From Culex pipiens pallens (taxonomy: Eukaryota; Arthropoda; Insecta; Diptera; Culicidae): 64,000 nt of DNA. Location: contig NC_068939.1 of the NCBI RefSeq assembly GCF_016801865.2, positions 121,321,671 to 121,385,670 of the forward strand, read 5' to 3'. The notes beneath the pieces are model-generated. The model had not been told where the DNA came from. It saw only the letters and a program-made list of their open reading frames with translations, and ran no database searches. Shown here one piece after another: positions 20,621-31,342 of this stretch; position 1 is the first letter of the stretch, and each line of letters opens with the position of its first letter. The position numbers were made by a program, and so were the translations under genes.

Positions 20621-21090
20621 TGTTGTGTTGTGTTGTGTTGTGTTGTGTTGTGTTGTGTTGTGTTGTGTTGTGTTGTGTTGTGTTGTGTTGTGTTGTGTTG
20701 TGTTGTGTTGTGTTGTGTTGTGTTGTGTTGTGTTGTGTTGTGTTGTGTTGTGTTGTGTTGTGTTGTGTTGTGTTGTGTTGTGTTGTGTTGTGTTGTGTTG
20801 TGTTGTGTTGTGTTGTGTTGTGTTGTGTTGTGTTGTGTTGTGTTGTGTTGTGTTGTGTTGTGTTGTGTTGTGTTGTGTTGTGTTGTGTTGTGTTGTGTTG
20901 TGTTGTGTTGTGTTGTGTTGTGTTGTGTTGTGTTGTGTTGTGTTGTGTTGTGTTGTGTTGTGTTGTGTTGTGTTGTGTTGTGTTGTGTTGTGTTGTGTTG
21001 TGTTGTGTTGTGTTGTGTTGTGTTGTGTTGTGTTGTGTTGTGTTGTGTTGTGTTGTGTTGTGTTGTGTTGTGTTTTGTTGTGTTGTGTTG
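20621..21090 (+). repeat. TGTTG pentanucleotide microsatellite, about 94 units
   Basis: A 470-bp perfect-looking (TGTTG)n array with one visible interruption, TGTTTTGTTG at 21071-21080. Because a 5-bp unit without stops is read in all three frames, it produces three spurious ORFs of about 160-187 codons with the cycle VLCCV. The far left flank is TTTATAAAAAA and the right flank GTCTATTAATTATTTT. The length is likely polymorphic, and the assembly may under- or over-count it. Confidence 0.97.
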
Positions 21091-22598
21091 GTCTATTAAT
21101 TATTTTATTTAAATTTGTTTGAAATAAAACTCATTTTTGTAAATTTAAATTTCTTTACGTGACGTTTCCATTCTTTCTAACATGATTGGGCTTGATGTAG
21201 TACCAAGCATAATTCTCTATGCAATTTAAAAAATCCTGGAATCATCAACTTAGTTTTATACTCGGCTAGTGCTGCACAGTTAACGAAGCTTAGCTTATAT
21301 CAAGGAAAACTAGAAATCTGGTAAATTTGATTTCGAAAAAACTGTGTAATGGTACTAAAATGCAATTCACAGTTTCTCAAAGCTTATCCGTGCGAAATGT
21401 GATTAATGCGTAATGTAAATGTTCCTGAATAAATATCTCACAAAGTGAATTAAAAATGGCGGCCATCAATAAACCATGAGGACACTGATTTGGAAGTTTG
21501 AAAAGAATTTCAACTTTCAATATCCCTGCATAAATTAGAATTAAGCAGGAATACTTAATTGGCCAAATTGTAATTCAACAGAAAATTCTTTCAAACAAAA
21601 GTTACACAAAATTAATTACCGCACCCATTTCCGGACCATTTCAGCCGGGTAATGTAAATTTACAGCCAACGATTAGCATAATATCAATCTGGTGTGGCAG
21701 TTTGGCCCCCTCTTAAAACTAGGACACAAAAGTGGATACAGATACCGAGTAGATTAAAAGCACATTCCGGCTGATCCCGCGTCGAAACCTAGTCCCTGGA
21801 CCGGCCACTTGTCAGAGCTTTCACCCCCGGGGTAGGTACTTTGCGCAACATGTTCCTAGGCTAGTTACGACCAAACTGGCGGTCATAAAATAGCACTTTA
21901 TTTCTTTACCGCTAGTTGGCCCACCCCGTTTCAAACGTTCAACTTCTTATCGCAAGCGGGAGCTGAGCTTAGAGAGAGGGAGAGCGCAAGAGAGTGGGAG
22001 ATTGTTTTGCGAATTCTCATATTTGAGAAACGTGGCCCGAGAGCGGGAGAGCCACTTGTGGAGGGACCATGTGGTCACAGTGAGACACGACGGAATTTGT
22101 ACAGCGTTTTTCATTCTTTTCAAAAGGTTATTCAAGGATGGAAATGATTTTTTATGCAAGCAGGTTTTTGGAACGAAAAATTTTTGCAACGGTCAATATA
22201 CAAACTTTTTATTTTTATAAAAGCAACTATTAGTTTGAAATGAACATTTCATTTTCATTTGTTTCTGTGAGAACTAAATTTTGGAATTTAAAAAGCTTAG
22301 AAATTCCCTTCATTTTATGGGTTTTGTCAAAGTTACTTCATATTATTTTTTATGTTTTTGAAATAGAAATTAAGCTCTTTTCAAACAATGTACAATAAAA
22401 AAGTTTTTAGGAGAAATTAATTTTAAGGGATAAGGCCAAGCAAAAACAAATAGTGATATTCAAATTGTTCTTTTATTTTCTAACTAATAATTCTTTCGAT
22501 TCCAAACTACCAATTATTTACACTACCTCATTTAGACTAATCAAATTCTGAACAAATGTATGTGCGTGTGTGGGGATGTTGATCAAAAATATGCACTT
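21091..22598. other. Intergenic DNA with a GAGA-rich patch
   Basis: No coding exon supported. 21640-21850 is less AT-rich. Short ORFs at 21947-22220 lie on both strands of the GAGA patch and are shadows of its composition. Confidence 0.4.
21966..22055. promoter_or_regulatory. GAGAG-rich cluster, possible GAGA-factor binding region
   Basis: Repeated GAGAG cores (GCTTAGAGAGAGGGAGAGCG, AAGAGAGTGGGAGA, CCGAGAGCGGGAGAGCC) lie within 90 bp. In Diptera such clusters bind GAGA factor and mark regulatory DNA or promoters. No gene start is evident beside it, so this could be simple purine-rich sequence. Confidence 0.3.
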
Positions 22599-22646
22599 CC
22601 CGAGCAGACGGAAATAACTTCGCTTCGCTTCGCTTCGCTTCGCTAG
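22599..22646. repeat. Solo MITE end followed by a CTTCG pentamer run
   Basis: CCCGAGCAGACGGAAATAAC (22599-22618) is the terminal repeat of the MITE at 23359-23827, but instead of the element body it runs straight into (TTCGC)n up to about 22644. The MITE end is therefore orphaned or internally deleted, and the pentamer may have grown from the CTTCG created at the join. Confidence 0.7.
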
Positions 22647-23358
22647 GAGACGGTGATTTTAGCGGATTGCAGACTGTATTTTCGCCATGTGATGTGATGA
22701 TTGTCTATGCTCAAGTTGCCTAGGAATCGATAATTGGGAATAGAACCAATTCCACCTGAACTAGATTCTCACCACCATGGCAGCCGTCCATTGCCGTCCG
22801 CTCCCATCTCCACAGCGCACCAGGGACAAGGAAAGGGATTTGGAAGACGGGAAGTGTTGATGCTCCACTTTTTTTAGAGCATTAAGGGAAAATCTCCACG
22901 GCATCCTCAAGTAATTTCGCTTGGAGTTGGACGGTTTTTGGGAAGGTGAATGGTCTGAGGAGCCACCCATGGCGAGTGGTAACGACCGTTTTTGTATTGT
23001 TGTTCGAATTCTTCGTGTGTTCACATTTCTTATGGGAAAGCTTTCAAATCTTTTCATCTCTTATTGGATGTATTCTATCAGTCGCCCAGGCTATTTTCAG
23101 CGAGGTATTTTTTTAAGATTCAATTTCAACCGCGCTGGCAATCTTGTTTGAGTTCTTGTATTCAATTTGATTCTTACTCCGATTCTTGGATTCAACTATA
23201 TCAGTCTCAGTCCTCCTCAAGCTACCAATGCTCCACGGTTAAGTAGCAAGCATTTTTGCTTGCCAATCCTTAGGACAGGGGACCGAACCCCGCCGTGAGC
23301 TTCATGTTTTTCATTTAATTCAAATTTCAATGAGTCCAGAACTTTCTCGTTGGGAGTT
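22647..23358. other. Intergenic DNA, nothing recognised
   Basis: Mixed composition. ORFs on both strands at 22761-23246 have no domain, and their reading frames overlap. No RNA gene or repeat partner seen. Confidence 0.4.
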
Positions 23359-23827
23359 CCCGAGCAGACGGAAATAACTTGTGAATAACATTTTTGATGT
23401 TTGAAAATACTAGGCCAATAACATTTTATGTTATTTATAACAAGATTTGTTATTCGTCGTTATTATTTTTGTTAGGATTGTTATTGTAATAACAGACTAA
23501 TAACACTTTAAGTTGTTCTTCGAACAAATTTTTGTTATTATTCTTTCTATTTTTACCTCCTTGCCCTGGAATACAGAGTAACCTAACAGAATATTGTTTC
23601 AATAAAATTACAATTACAACTAATCCGATCATCCCAATAATAAAGGTATTCTTCCATTACAAAAATCCAAAGTTGTTTTGGCTTTCATCCAATATCAGAC
23701 CAATAACAAATTTTGTTCTGATAACATAAACTGTTATTAAACCCTTATGCAAAAATAAATTTTTCGGTTATTTTAACAATATTTTGTATTGAAATGGCAT
23801 GAATTTTGTTATTACCGTCTGCCCGGG
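23359..23827. mobile_element. AATAACA-rich MITE, copy 1
   Basis: The terminal inverted repeats are CCCGAGCAGACGGAAATAAC (left) and GTTATTACCGTCTGCCCGGG (right), flanked by TT on both sides (23357-23358 and 23828-23829). The interior carries many AATAACA / TGTTATT words. 469 bp, non-coding. Related copies are 54308-54754, 55288-55725 and the fragment 48540-48764. Confidence 0.85.
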
Positions 23828-23829
23828 TT

Positions 23830-24065
23830 GATTTTCTCGGCTTTGGCTTAACAAATTTTGTCCGGATGTGGTTCACTTTCAGGTCCTACAGCTTGGTATT
23901 GAAAATTGTTGGAGTCTGTATGTTCTTGACAAAAAGTCTATAGATAGATTGTTTTTAACATATTTTTATTAGGACCTATTCGATGCTGCGATCACTTTAG
24001 AGGGGATGGTTGGAATTATTCTATAAATCAGAGGAAGGCACCAACCACCTAAAGGTGGATTAAGT
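23830..24065. other. Spacer with a GGAAGGCACCAACCACC repeat end
   Basis: GAGGAAGGCACCAACCACCTAAAGGTGGATTAAG-like sequence at 24032-24065 is the reverse complement of the start of the repeats at 28766 and 45387. The rest shows no feature. Confidence 0.5.
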
Positions 24066-24800
24066 TGCGTTTTTCGAAAAGATTAGAAAATTTCACGAAT
24101 GTTCATTTTTTTAAAGAAGAAAATCGAATTAACAGTTTCCGAGAAACTGGTAATCAAAAAATGAGAGCTTAGGGCTTATTGAGCAACACTGAGAAAATCT
24201 CATTTTCCTGTTATTAAATCTTTTCATGGCAATATCTCAACAACTAATGACCCTCAACAAAGTTCAAAAAGCAAAATATAGAAAATTTTCTCAGCTTTTC
24301 AAAACTGGGTAAACACTAATTTAAAAATATAAAAATGGTGCACCTAATCAAAATTTCACTACAGTACTTTTTAATTACAAATTCGTTTTTACATCGTAAA
24401 ATGAAGTTGAAAAATTGCTGCCAATATTTCGATATTTTGAAAAGTCAGAATTGGTCAAAAATTCATAACTCAGGCAAAGATTTTTTGCACATTTTGGAAA
24501 TTTCAAAAATTCATAACTCAGGCAAAGATTTTTTGCACATTTTGGAAATTTCTGAAAAGTTGGCATTTGATGTCCCCTAAAACATATAAAAAATAAAAAT
24601 AGAGTTTTTTGGCAAATCAACTTTTAGTGACAAAAAGTTAAATAAAAAATCAACAAAAAAAATGTTACCACGTATCATTTTTTTCAGTGTAGTCCTCATC
24701 CATACCTACAACTTTTCCGAAGACACCAAATCCATCAAAAAATTCCTTAAAAAATAAAGATTTTTAAATTTCATGTTTCATATTTGTATGAACAGTAGGG
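24066..24800 (+). repeat. Single arm of the foldback family seen at 16832-18293
   Basis: AAAGCAAAATATAG...AAATTTTCTCAGCTTTTC, TCACTACAGTACTTTTT, GGCATTTGATGTCCCCTAAA and CAGTGTAGTCCTCATCCATA follow the same order as 17740-18240. Only one arm is present, so this copy is truncated. It also contains a local 58-bp direct duplication (AAAATTCATAACTCAGGCAAAG at about 24459 and 24507). Confidence 0.7.
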
Positions 24801-24814
24801 TGACAATAAAAAAA

Positions 24815-25110
24815 ATCGACATCAAGGCTACCTGCCTCGATTCCTTAGACAAAAATAGGTATCTCTACCAATTTTGAGCCAAATCGGTTAAGGTTTAAGG
24901 GTCGCTTTTTTATCGTTGATTCTTGCAGGAAAGTCGCAAAAATGAATGCAGAAAAACATCGTTTCACTATTTTTCTGCCAGGTGGTGCGGGTCTCGCCCA
25001 AAATTGTCCAAATGTGAGACTCTTGCAGGAAATTAAATTCCCTACAACTTTGCCCAAGGATGCACAACGATCCGAGTTGATCCTGGTTTTTAATGATTTT
25101 TTTAGTAAAA
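24815..25110 (-). repeat. Dispersed 'GTTGYAGG' repeat, copy 2 (empty site)
   Basis: Reverse complement of the sequence surrounding the Jockey insertion: CCAATTTTGAGCCAAATCGG, AAAGCGACCC, GGTCTCGCCCAAAATTGTCC, then GCAGGAAATTAAATTCCCTACAACTTTGCCC. It has no insertion at the GTTGYAGG point and so serves as a paralogous empty site for the Jockey element and for the LINE tail at 26937. Confidence 0.75.
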
Positions 25111-25135
25111 AGTATTTTCTTAAGTACTTTCAAGT

Positions 25136-25232
25136 ACCGGGTGACATTGAGTCTGAGGTTGGGATTGGTTCATAGAAATTTCAGCATTTTTGTATGACCC
25201 AATCTCACCCCCAGACCCAATGTCACCCCTGA
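25136..25232. repeat. Short imperfect hairpin, about 97 bp
   Basis: CGGGTGACATTGAGTCTGAG near the left end pairs with the inverse of CAGACCCAATGTCACCCCTG at the right, with a loop of about 20 bases around TTTCAGCATTTTTGTATG. The stem wording matches the repeat at 1-229. It is a miniature inverted-repeat element that could also resemble a microRNA precursor; nothing shows that it is one. Confidence 0.55.
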
Positions 25233-25274
25233 TGACGGTATATAAGACGACTTTTGCATCGCGTTACTAATAAC

Positions 25275-26880
25275 TAGGGTTAGTGAAATTTCACGATTTC
25301 GCGGACAGCGTGAAATCCGCGAAATTTGGCTTTTTCCGCGAAATCCCGTGACATTTTATGTTTGTGGGGATCTGTGACGATATTTCTTAAAATAATTTAT
25401 CAGACTCAAATAGTAATGAAAATAATCCTATGAATTACTGTAGGACTAAGCAAATGAATACCCTGGTTCAATTACTAATACAGGGTTAGTGATTTTTGAC
25501 GATTTCGTTGACGGCGAGAAATTCGTGAAATTTATCAATTTCCTCAAATCATTTTTTAAAATAACAACATAATAAATATATCATCCATAAAGACTATTTA
25601 AGTAAATTTTATTAGTTTTCAATTGAAAAGCATGATATGTACCATTTGAAGAATTGTTCAGTTTCTTTTAGAAACTAACTAAATTTAGTTATATCTTCGT
25701 TCGCTGCAATAAAAAATTTACTGCTATTTTATTTGAAAAAATTAAAATAAATAAAAATTAAGAGTATTTCTTTCAAACTGTTACAAACATTCCAGATTCT
25801 TTCTGAGTCCTAACGATATTTGCTTATTTGGGTGGATGATTCCCGTGAAAGTTAGAAAATACTACTTTTTTTGTTTTCTGTTCGCATTTTCAAAAATAAT
25901 GTTGAATTTGTTACAGATTACATTATTTTTGCCTTTTGATTTTAAATTTAGTTTTTGATAAGTGAGATGAAAACCTAAAAAAAATATTTTTATGTGCTAA
26001 ACTGCCGTTCAACGCATAATTGTCCTATGTCATTTTTGGACGATTCTGACTTTTTATCATTATTAAGCTTAATTTTACGTATATTTTCAGAAAAACACAT
26101 AAAATCTAATACTTTGTTTAGAAAAGCATTGCAAACAACACCAAGTCTGTTTGTCCCATCGTTGAACTTCTACGCATAAGTGTCCCACCAAGTATTTTCT
26201 ATCACGAAATCATGAGTTTTAAGAAGCATTTCATCTTGTGTACCAGTTTAGCTGTAAGAGGATTACAAATAAGGGTGATAAAATGTTAACCGGGATGATT
26301 AGGGACATACAGGGTGAATAGGGACCCATGGGACAATTATGCGTAGAAACACAGAAATCGATCGAAAAATTTCAATCGCGTTTTTCTCAGTTGCCCATTT
26401 TTGAACATGGGAAAATTATGCGTAGAACGACAGTAAATGTCGCAGAAAATTCAAATTATTTTACTGTTTTAAGCTGGACAAGATTGTTAAATCTTGCTTT
26501 GATATGAAATTTAATAAAATGATAAAACAGAAGCAAATGCGCGAAAACTTTTAAGCAGTGAAGCAGTTCTGTAAATGAGAATACGCATGCCCTACATTTT
26601 GTTTCAAAAAATATATACAGTTTATCCATAAAACAGGTTGAAACTTTTTTGAAAATTTGGAGGATTTTTTTGTCACGTTCAAATTTAGTGTAGATTTTTT
26701 AGTTTATCGAAGAATAACATATAATTACGCATAAAAAGTAGTTTTCGTGATTTAAACATAACATTTCAGAGTTATTTTAACTTTTTTCACGTTCCGCGAA
26801 ATTTGCGTGAAATTCGATGTTTTGAAATTGAGGTCCCCGTGAAATTTGCAATTTTCGAGCGTGAAAAATCACTAAGCCTA
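25275..26880. mobile_element. Non-autonomous hAT-like element, 8-bp duplication
   Basis: The left end TAGGGTTAGTGAAATTTCAC and right end (inverse of TAGGCTTAGTGATTTTTCAC) are inverted repeats, with CTAATAAC duplicated at 25267-25274 and 26881-26888. An 8-bp duplication and TAGGG-type ends are typical of hAT transposons. 1606 bp, AT-rich, no transposase frame. A second end-like segment (CAGGGTTAGTGATTTTTGAC, near 25483) lies inside, and a separate MITE is nested at 26001-26434. Confidence 0.8.
26001..26434. mobile_element. MITE nested in the hAT-like element
   Basis: The left end ACTGCCGTTCAACGCATAAT and right end ATTATGCGTAGAACGACAGT are inverted repeats of about 25 bp. The motif ACGCATAA/TTATGCGT recurs inside near 26172 and 26338 beside runs like GGGACAATTATGCG. 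434 bp, non-coding. The duplication is not clear (AA on both sides at most). Confidence 0.7.
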
Positions 26881-26888
26881 CTAATAAC

Positions 26889-27480
26889 TAATCAAGATCA
26901 ACTCGGATCTTTTTGCACCCTTCAACAATGTTGTAGATCGCCCCAGCAGCTGGACACCGAGTTGCGGCTGAGGACAAAACGCAAAGGCCAGCAGAGCCAA
27001 CCAAGACCCCTACACAATCCCCCTTCCCTTCCCACGCCTTGTCCTTAACATCAATCCCTTCCCTACTAACCCCGAGTAGGCCGCGAGTAATCGGCTCCCC
27101 TCCCACTAACATTTACACACAAGATCCTCTGTAATTATTAAGTCAAATGTAATTACAAAAGCCGACTCGGTCCTAACCAGGTCCTAGTACCGAAAAGGAC
27201 CTAATAAAAATAATTTTATGAAAAAAAAAGTTGTAGGAAATTGAATTTCCTAGAATTTCACACTTGGGCAATTTTGGGCGAGACCTGCACCACCTACTGC
27301 CAAAATCCTGAAGCGTTGTTTTTCGTAATTTTTCCGAATGTACAGTGCCAAGGAAAATTGAAAATTTTGAAAATTCTCAAGAGATACCTCCTGGTTCGAT
27401 TCTTTAGGAAATAATAAGTAGTTATTTCGTTGCAAAAAAAAATCAGCCGGTATTGAAAGAAATCTACTGTAAATTTTCCG
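26889..27480 (+). repeat. Dispersed 'GTTGYAGG' repeat, copy 3, split by a LINE tail
   Basis: AACTCGGATCTTTTTGCACC (26909-26928) is the left part and GTTGTAGGAAATTGAATTTCC (27230-27250) with TTTTGGGCGAGACCTGC the right part of the repeat seen whole at 24815-25110. The interruption is the poly-A-ended segment 26937-27229. Confidence 0.7.
26937..27229 (+). mobile_element. 5'-truncated non-LTR retrotransposon 3' end
   Basis: A GC-richer segment ends in CTAATAAAAATAATTTTATG plus a run of A (27221-27229) and is flanked by GTTGTAG (26930-26936 and 27230-27236). This is a LINE 3' end inserted by target-primed reverse transcription. Only 293 bp remain, apparently 3' UTR, so the family cannot be named. 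The insertion point is the same as that of the Jockey element in another copy of this repeat. Confidence 0.7.
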
Positions 27481-27567
27481 AATTTCTTGGAATATTACCA
27501 ACACTGCCACGGGGGTCGCGGCGCGGGTCGCAATAAATTTCATTCAAAACAGTTGGAAAAACAATTC

Positions 27568-28429
27568 AATCAGTGAGAGCCGCAAGGCACTTTGGCAAGA
27601 GCGTGAGAGCGAGAGCGAGAGCATGTAAGAAAGCCCGACCATGTGTTGTTCGACGGTTTGACCATCATATCCGAGGCAGTGTGTTCTATGTTCGAGCAGG
27701 CAGTTTAGTAAACAGTTGGATGCCGGCGCGATAACACCGTTCTGGTGGCGGAAAAGTGAGCTTTGATTGCGCGGGTGGAAAATTGTGGGCCCGGAAGTGA
27801 CAGCACTGGAGTGGGTCTGTGGAGACGCGCCAGACCTTAACGGATACCTAAGGACGCACACCCCACGCACCCTTTTTCAATGTCGTGGGAAAAAACTTGG
27901 CCAAGGGCGTGGGAAAATTTCTGCCGGCGGATGTGGAAAAACTTGCTGGGGTGATGATTTGGAAAGATAAGGAAAAAATTCAGAAGAAAAAAAGTTCAAG
28001 CTGATTTGTTTTAAAGGAAAAATAGTCAAGCACAAAAGTGAAAAAAGTAATTAAAAAGGCAAGTGTTAAAAAATAAAGCAAATAGTTTACAGGAAAAACA
28101 ACCAAAAAAATATGTTTGAAAAATTAGTGTAAAAAAACCAGCAAAAAGGAAAACCTAGCTCATTCTAGTGCTTAACAGTGGTCAATTAAATGACAGTTCA
28201 TTAGCGTTACCAGGCGAAATATTTGAATCTATAGTGCAGTGACGATGGATACAAGCAAATAGTGTGATTTTTTGATGTAAATTCTATGGCAAATCATTGA
28301 GCTCTACAAATCGTTAATTGCGACACATTTGAAAAGATCATAATTGCTACTCTCACAACTGGATAAAACTACGGCACCGTGAGGACGAGCAGCATCTGAT
28401 TGGATTTCGAATTTATTGGTCCAACAAAG
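27568..28429 (+). other. Candidate 5' non-coding exon (possibly of the receptor gene at 63259)
   Basis: An initiator-like TCAGTG occurs at 27569-27574, followed by GAGAG motifs at 27603-27622. GC-richer sequence to about 27960 passes into an A-rich leader of the GTGAAAAAAGTAATTAAAAAGG style seen in dipteran 5' UTRs. A donor AAG|GTAATT closes the block at 28429/28430. No long frame is present; the 67- and 108-codon ORFs on opposite strands have no motif. If this is an exon, the next likely acceptor of a real coding exon on this strand is at 63181. Exon status and linkage are inference; it could be an intergenic promoter-like region or belong to another transcript. Confidence 0.3.
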
Positions 28430-30418
28430 GTAATTGCATAGAGGTAGGAGATTACATTGATGACACAATTAGTGACAAATTAGAAGTAAATGAAGCGTTA
28501 TAATGGAATGATGGACTTCTCATTATCTGACAATTTGTTTAGGGATTGGCTTTCATTAAAACTGATAAAGCAGTAAAAAGATGATTATTTACAGCATTCT
28601 ATAATATTCTATGATTATTGTGTTTAACTCTTTAAAAAAAACTGTGCAATAAATAATTATTCCTAATTTTCTTTTTCAACTTCCTTTTGATTTTGAATGA
28701 TTCTCTTATCGATTTTCTAGCTTGAGAGCAATACAGAAACAATAGTAACACTTAAAAAAACTAACTTAACCTATGTTGTTGGTGCCTTCCTCACTCCTCA
28801 CTAAAAGATTCTCATAGATCTTTACAGTTCAAGACTCGTTGAAAAGGTCTTCCGATTGACGGATCTGGACATAGCTTACATACAAATAAGTGGGAACGGC
28901 TTCAAAAAAAAAACTACATAAATATCACTCAAGTTGTCATAACTTGAGACAGGATTGCCAGATCTTCAATGTTTAAGTTTCATTAGAAAGGTCACTGTAG
29001 ATTAACGAAAACGTTTAATTTCGGTTATTTCTTTCCTCTGCTATTTTTCATCCTCCTCTCCTCTCAATATTTTCAAAAAAATATGGAGACTTGAAAAATT
29101 TAACAAAAAAAAATTTAGAAATCAAAAGTTAAGAAATGCTAATTTTTATATTTTTTTAATAAAATAAAATGCATTCAATCATTTTTTATGTTTTCAGATT
29201 TCTGGGAATTTACTTTGATAAAGTCCTAAAAGTTATTAAATCTGTTGCTCGGTTTTGGAGTTTGATAACCTGGAAATATTAGTTTTAAAAAGTATCACTA
29301 ATTGCTCAACAAAATCCAATGTTCATATTTCAATGTGAAATCGTATTTTCAATTGATTTTTTTTTTTCAAATTAGATTTTTTCTATTGAAAATGTATAAA
29401 AGCCGTCAAAAATGTTTTTAAAACAATATAAATGCTCATGATTTTGGCGACCTTTTTGTTGATGCTTCCCCATAAATGACAATTTGAAGGCAACATTTTT
29501 GGTGTTTGAAGAGTTCCACTATTTTGTTTTGCAAGCAAAAAATGTTTTTTTTCCTTCTCTTTGCTTTGCAACAAAAAAGAAGCCATCCTTCCAACTATAA
29601 GCTCCCACCTTGCTCGAATAAATATTGAAAAAAGACCGATCATGGTTCAGTCAGTCACACACAATGTGGGGGGAATATTTGCACAACTGAGAAGCGGCAC
29701 AAAGTCTGTCAACGGTTACCTGTGGCAAGTCAATTGAACGATACTCCAGAAAACTGAGTCATCAACAATGCTGCAAGGGATAAATCATTCGCAGACACTT
29801 TTTCAAATCGTTTTTTCTTCAATTTATGCTCCAATTCCAGTTTATAACAAAACAGTTTATCAATTTCTCAGACTTGAAGTAAATCAATTATTACATGCAA
29901 ACCGACTATTACTGCCCCCTTCTATTCATTCACCAAGGTTTTACAAGCCTCAGCAAAATGCAGACAAATTCTAATAGAATAGAGTAGGGTGTGAGCTAAC
30001 TCAGCTCAACTTTCTCAACAGTTGATATGCGGCATTTGCGAAGAATAAGCTTTCGGAAGCTTTAACCCACCCCGGAGGGTGTGTATCCGGTTGGCACCAG
30101 GAAGTGCCATGAACGGGAAGTAATCTTGTGTGCAAACTGTTATACATTGCAGTATCAAGGGTGATAAAGACGGGATAGGATTTGCTTACGCTGTTGATGT
30201 CGGTCCTTAACACCCACGCATCGAGGGGGCGTCGATTTTGGATCAGAATTCAATTTGCAAAATCAATTTGGATAAAATATGGCTCTATTCAAGACTGAAA
30301 CTGAAACCAATGTGTTACATTTTGCACGAGCAACAAACTAAAGAATTTTCGTTTTATGTTATGCCCATCAGAACATGACCTTATTCACGTGTGAGACAGT
30401 TTTGGAAGAGTTTTTTTT
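28430..30418. other. AT-rich intronic or intergenic DNA
   Basis: 28766-28990 matches the repeat at 45387-45720 (TTGGTGCCTTCCTCA, CATAACTTGAGACAGG, GCCAGATC). The rest, including 29640-30230, has no supported coding exon; short ORFs show no motif. Confidence 0.45.
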
Positions 30419-31008
30419 ATTTTGCAATTCCGTTGTGAAATAACATACATTTCTTGACATTTTTTAATGACGAAACGGCACAATTTAATAACCGAAAATA
30501 ACGGTACTAAAATAGCAGTTTATGCAACAAGTTGCAAAAAGAAGATTATTTCAGAACGTGTCGTACATTAATCCAACGAGGTTCACCGAGTTGGATAAAT
30601 ACGACAAGTGCTGAAAAAATCAAGGTTTGCAACGAGTTCCATACAACATTTTTTGCATTTCACCCACCCATTGAGTGAAATTATAAGTCGAATGTTCATG
30701 TATTTTGTCAATAAATCGTTTAAATAAAAAAAATGTTGAAAAGTATTACTTTTCAAAACTAGTGCTGAAAATTTCAACTTTTCAGCAGTCATGCTTTTGA
30801 ACGGGTTCTCCGTTCGTTCAAGTTCACACAGCAACACGAAAAATAACAGCTCTGAGAACGAACGCTCGTCTCTAAGAAACGTTCGTTCAGTAGGCTTTTT
30901 TGAAACGAACGGAGAACCCAGTTCAGAACTTCAACATTTTCCTTTGATAAGACCTCAGTAGACTAGCTTAACTTCATTGACTGTTAATCATCCGTTTACA
31001 TATCAGTA

Positions 31009-31075
31009 CTGCTAGCTTAGTGGTAACAATTAGGTTTAGTAATCAGAGGTAGTGAGTTCGAAACTCTTTGTTCCT
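31009..31075 (+). repeat. tRNA-like sequence (pol III A and B boxes), left arm
   Basis: CTAGCTTAGTGGTAACA resembles an A box/D arm and GAGTTCGAAACTC a T arm with B box, spaced about as in a tRNA. The acceptor stem does not pair convincingly, so it is a tRNA-derived fragment and not a gene. Confidence 0.5.
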
Positions 31076-31271
31076 GAACTACAAAAGCATTGATGTTTTT
31101 TTAATCACGGTGGCAATAAATTTTTGTTTCCATTTTAGTTGGGGTGCTTTTTGCTTTTTATCTGTTTCATTTAGTCTGTCTATCCTCCCAGCTGGAGTGT
31201 CCATTGATTTGTATAAAATGTAATTTCAGTCGTCGTCAAAAAGTTGGTACCCAACCACAAAAAAAATATTT

Positions 31272-31342
31272 CAAAAAATTGAGATTCGATCTCATTTCCT
31301 TTGAATACTGTTCTTGCATGTTACCACCGAGCTAACTAAGCT
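31272..31342 (-). repeat. tRNA-like sequence (pol III A and B boxes), right arm
   Basis: On the minus strand TTAGCTCGGTGGTAACA and GAGATCGAATCTC mirror the segment at 31009-31075. This is the inverted partner in the same hAT-like element and not a functional tRNA. Confidence 0.5.

Noticed and set aside
20559..21122. Three long Cys/Val/Leu frames of 159-187 codons
   Set aside because: They are the TGTTG pentamer array read in three frames; no start context, splice site or protein family.
23359..23827. AATAACA repeats as a CRISPR-like or satellite array
   Set aside because: Words are unevenly spaced, face both ways and are bounded by terminal inverted repeats with a 2-bp duplication, which is a MITE.
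24459..24550. Local 58-bp tandem duplication as a regulatory repeat
   Set aside because: It lies inside a truncated foldback arm and is absent from sister copies; a simple slippage or duplication event explains it.
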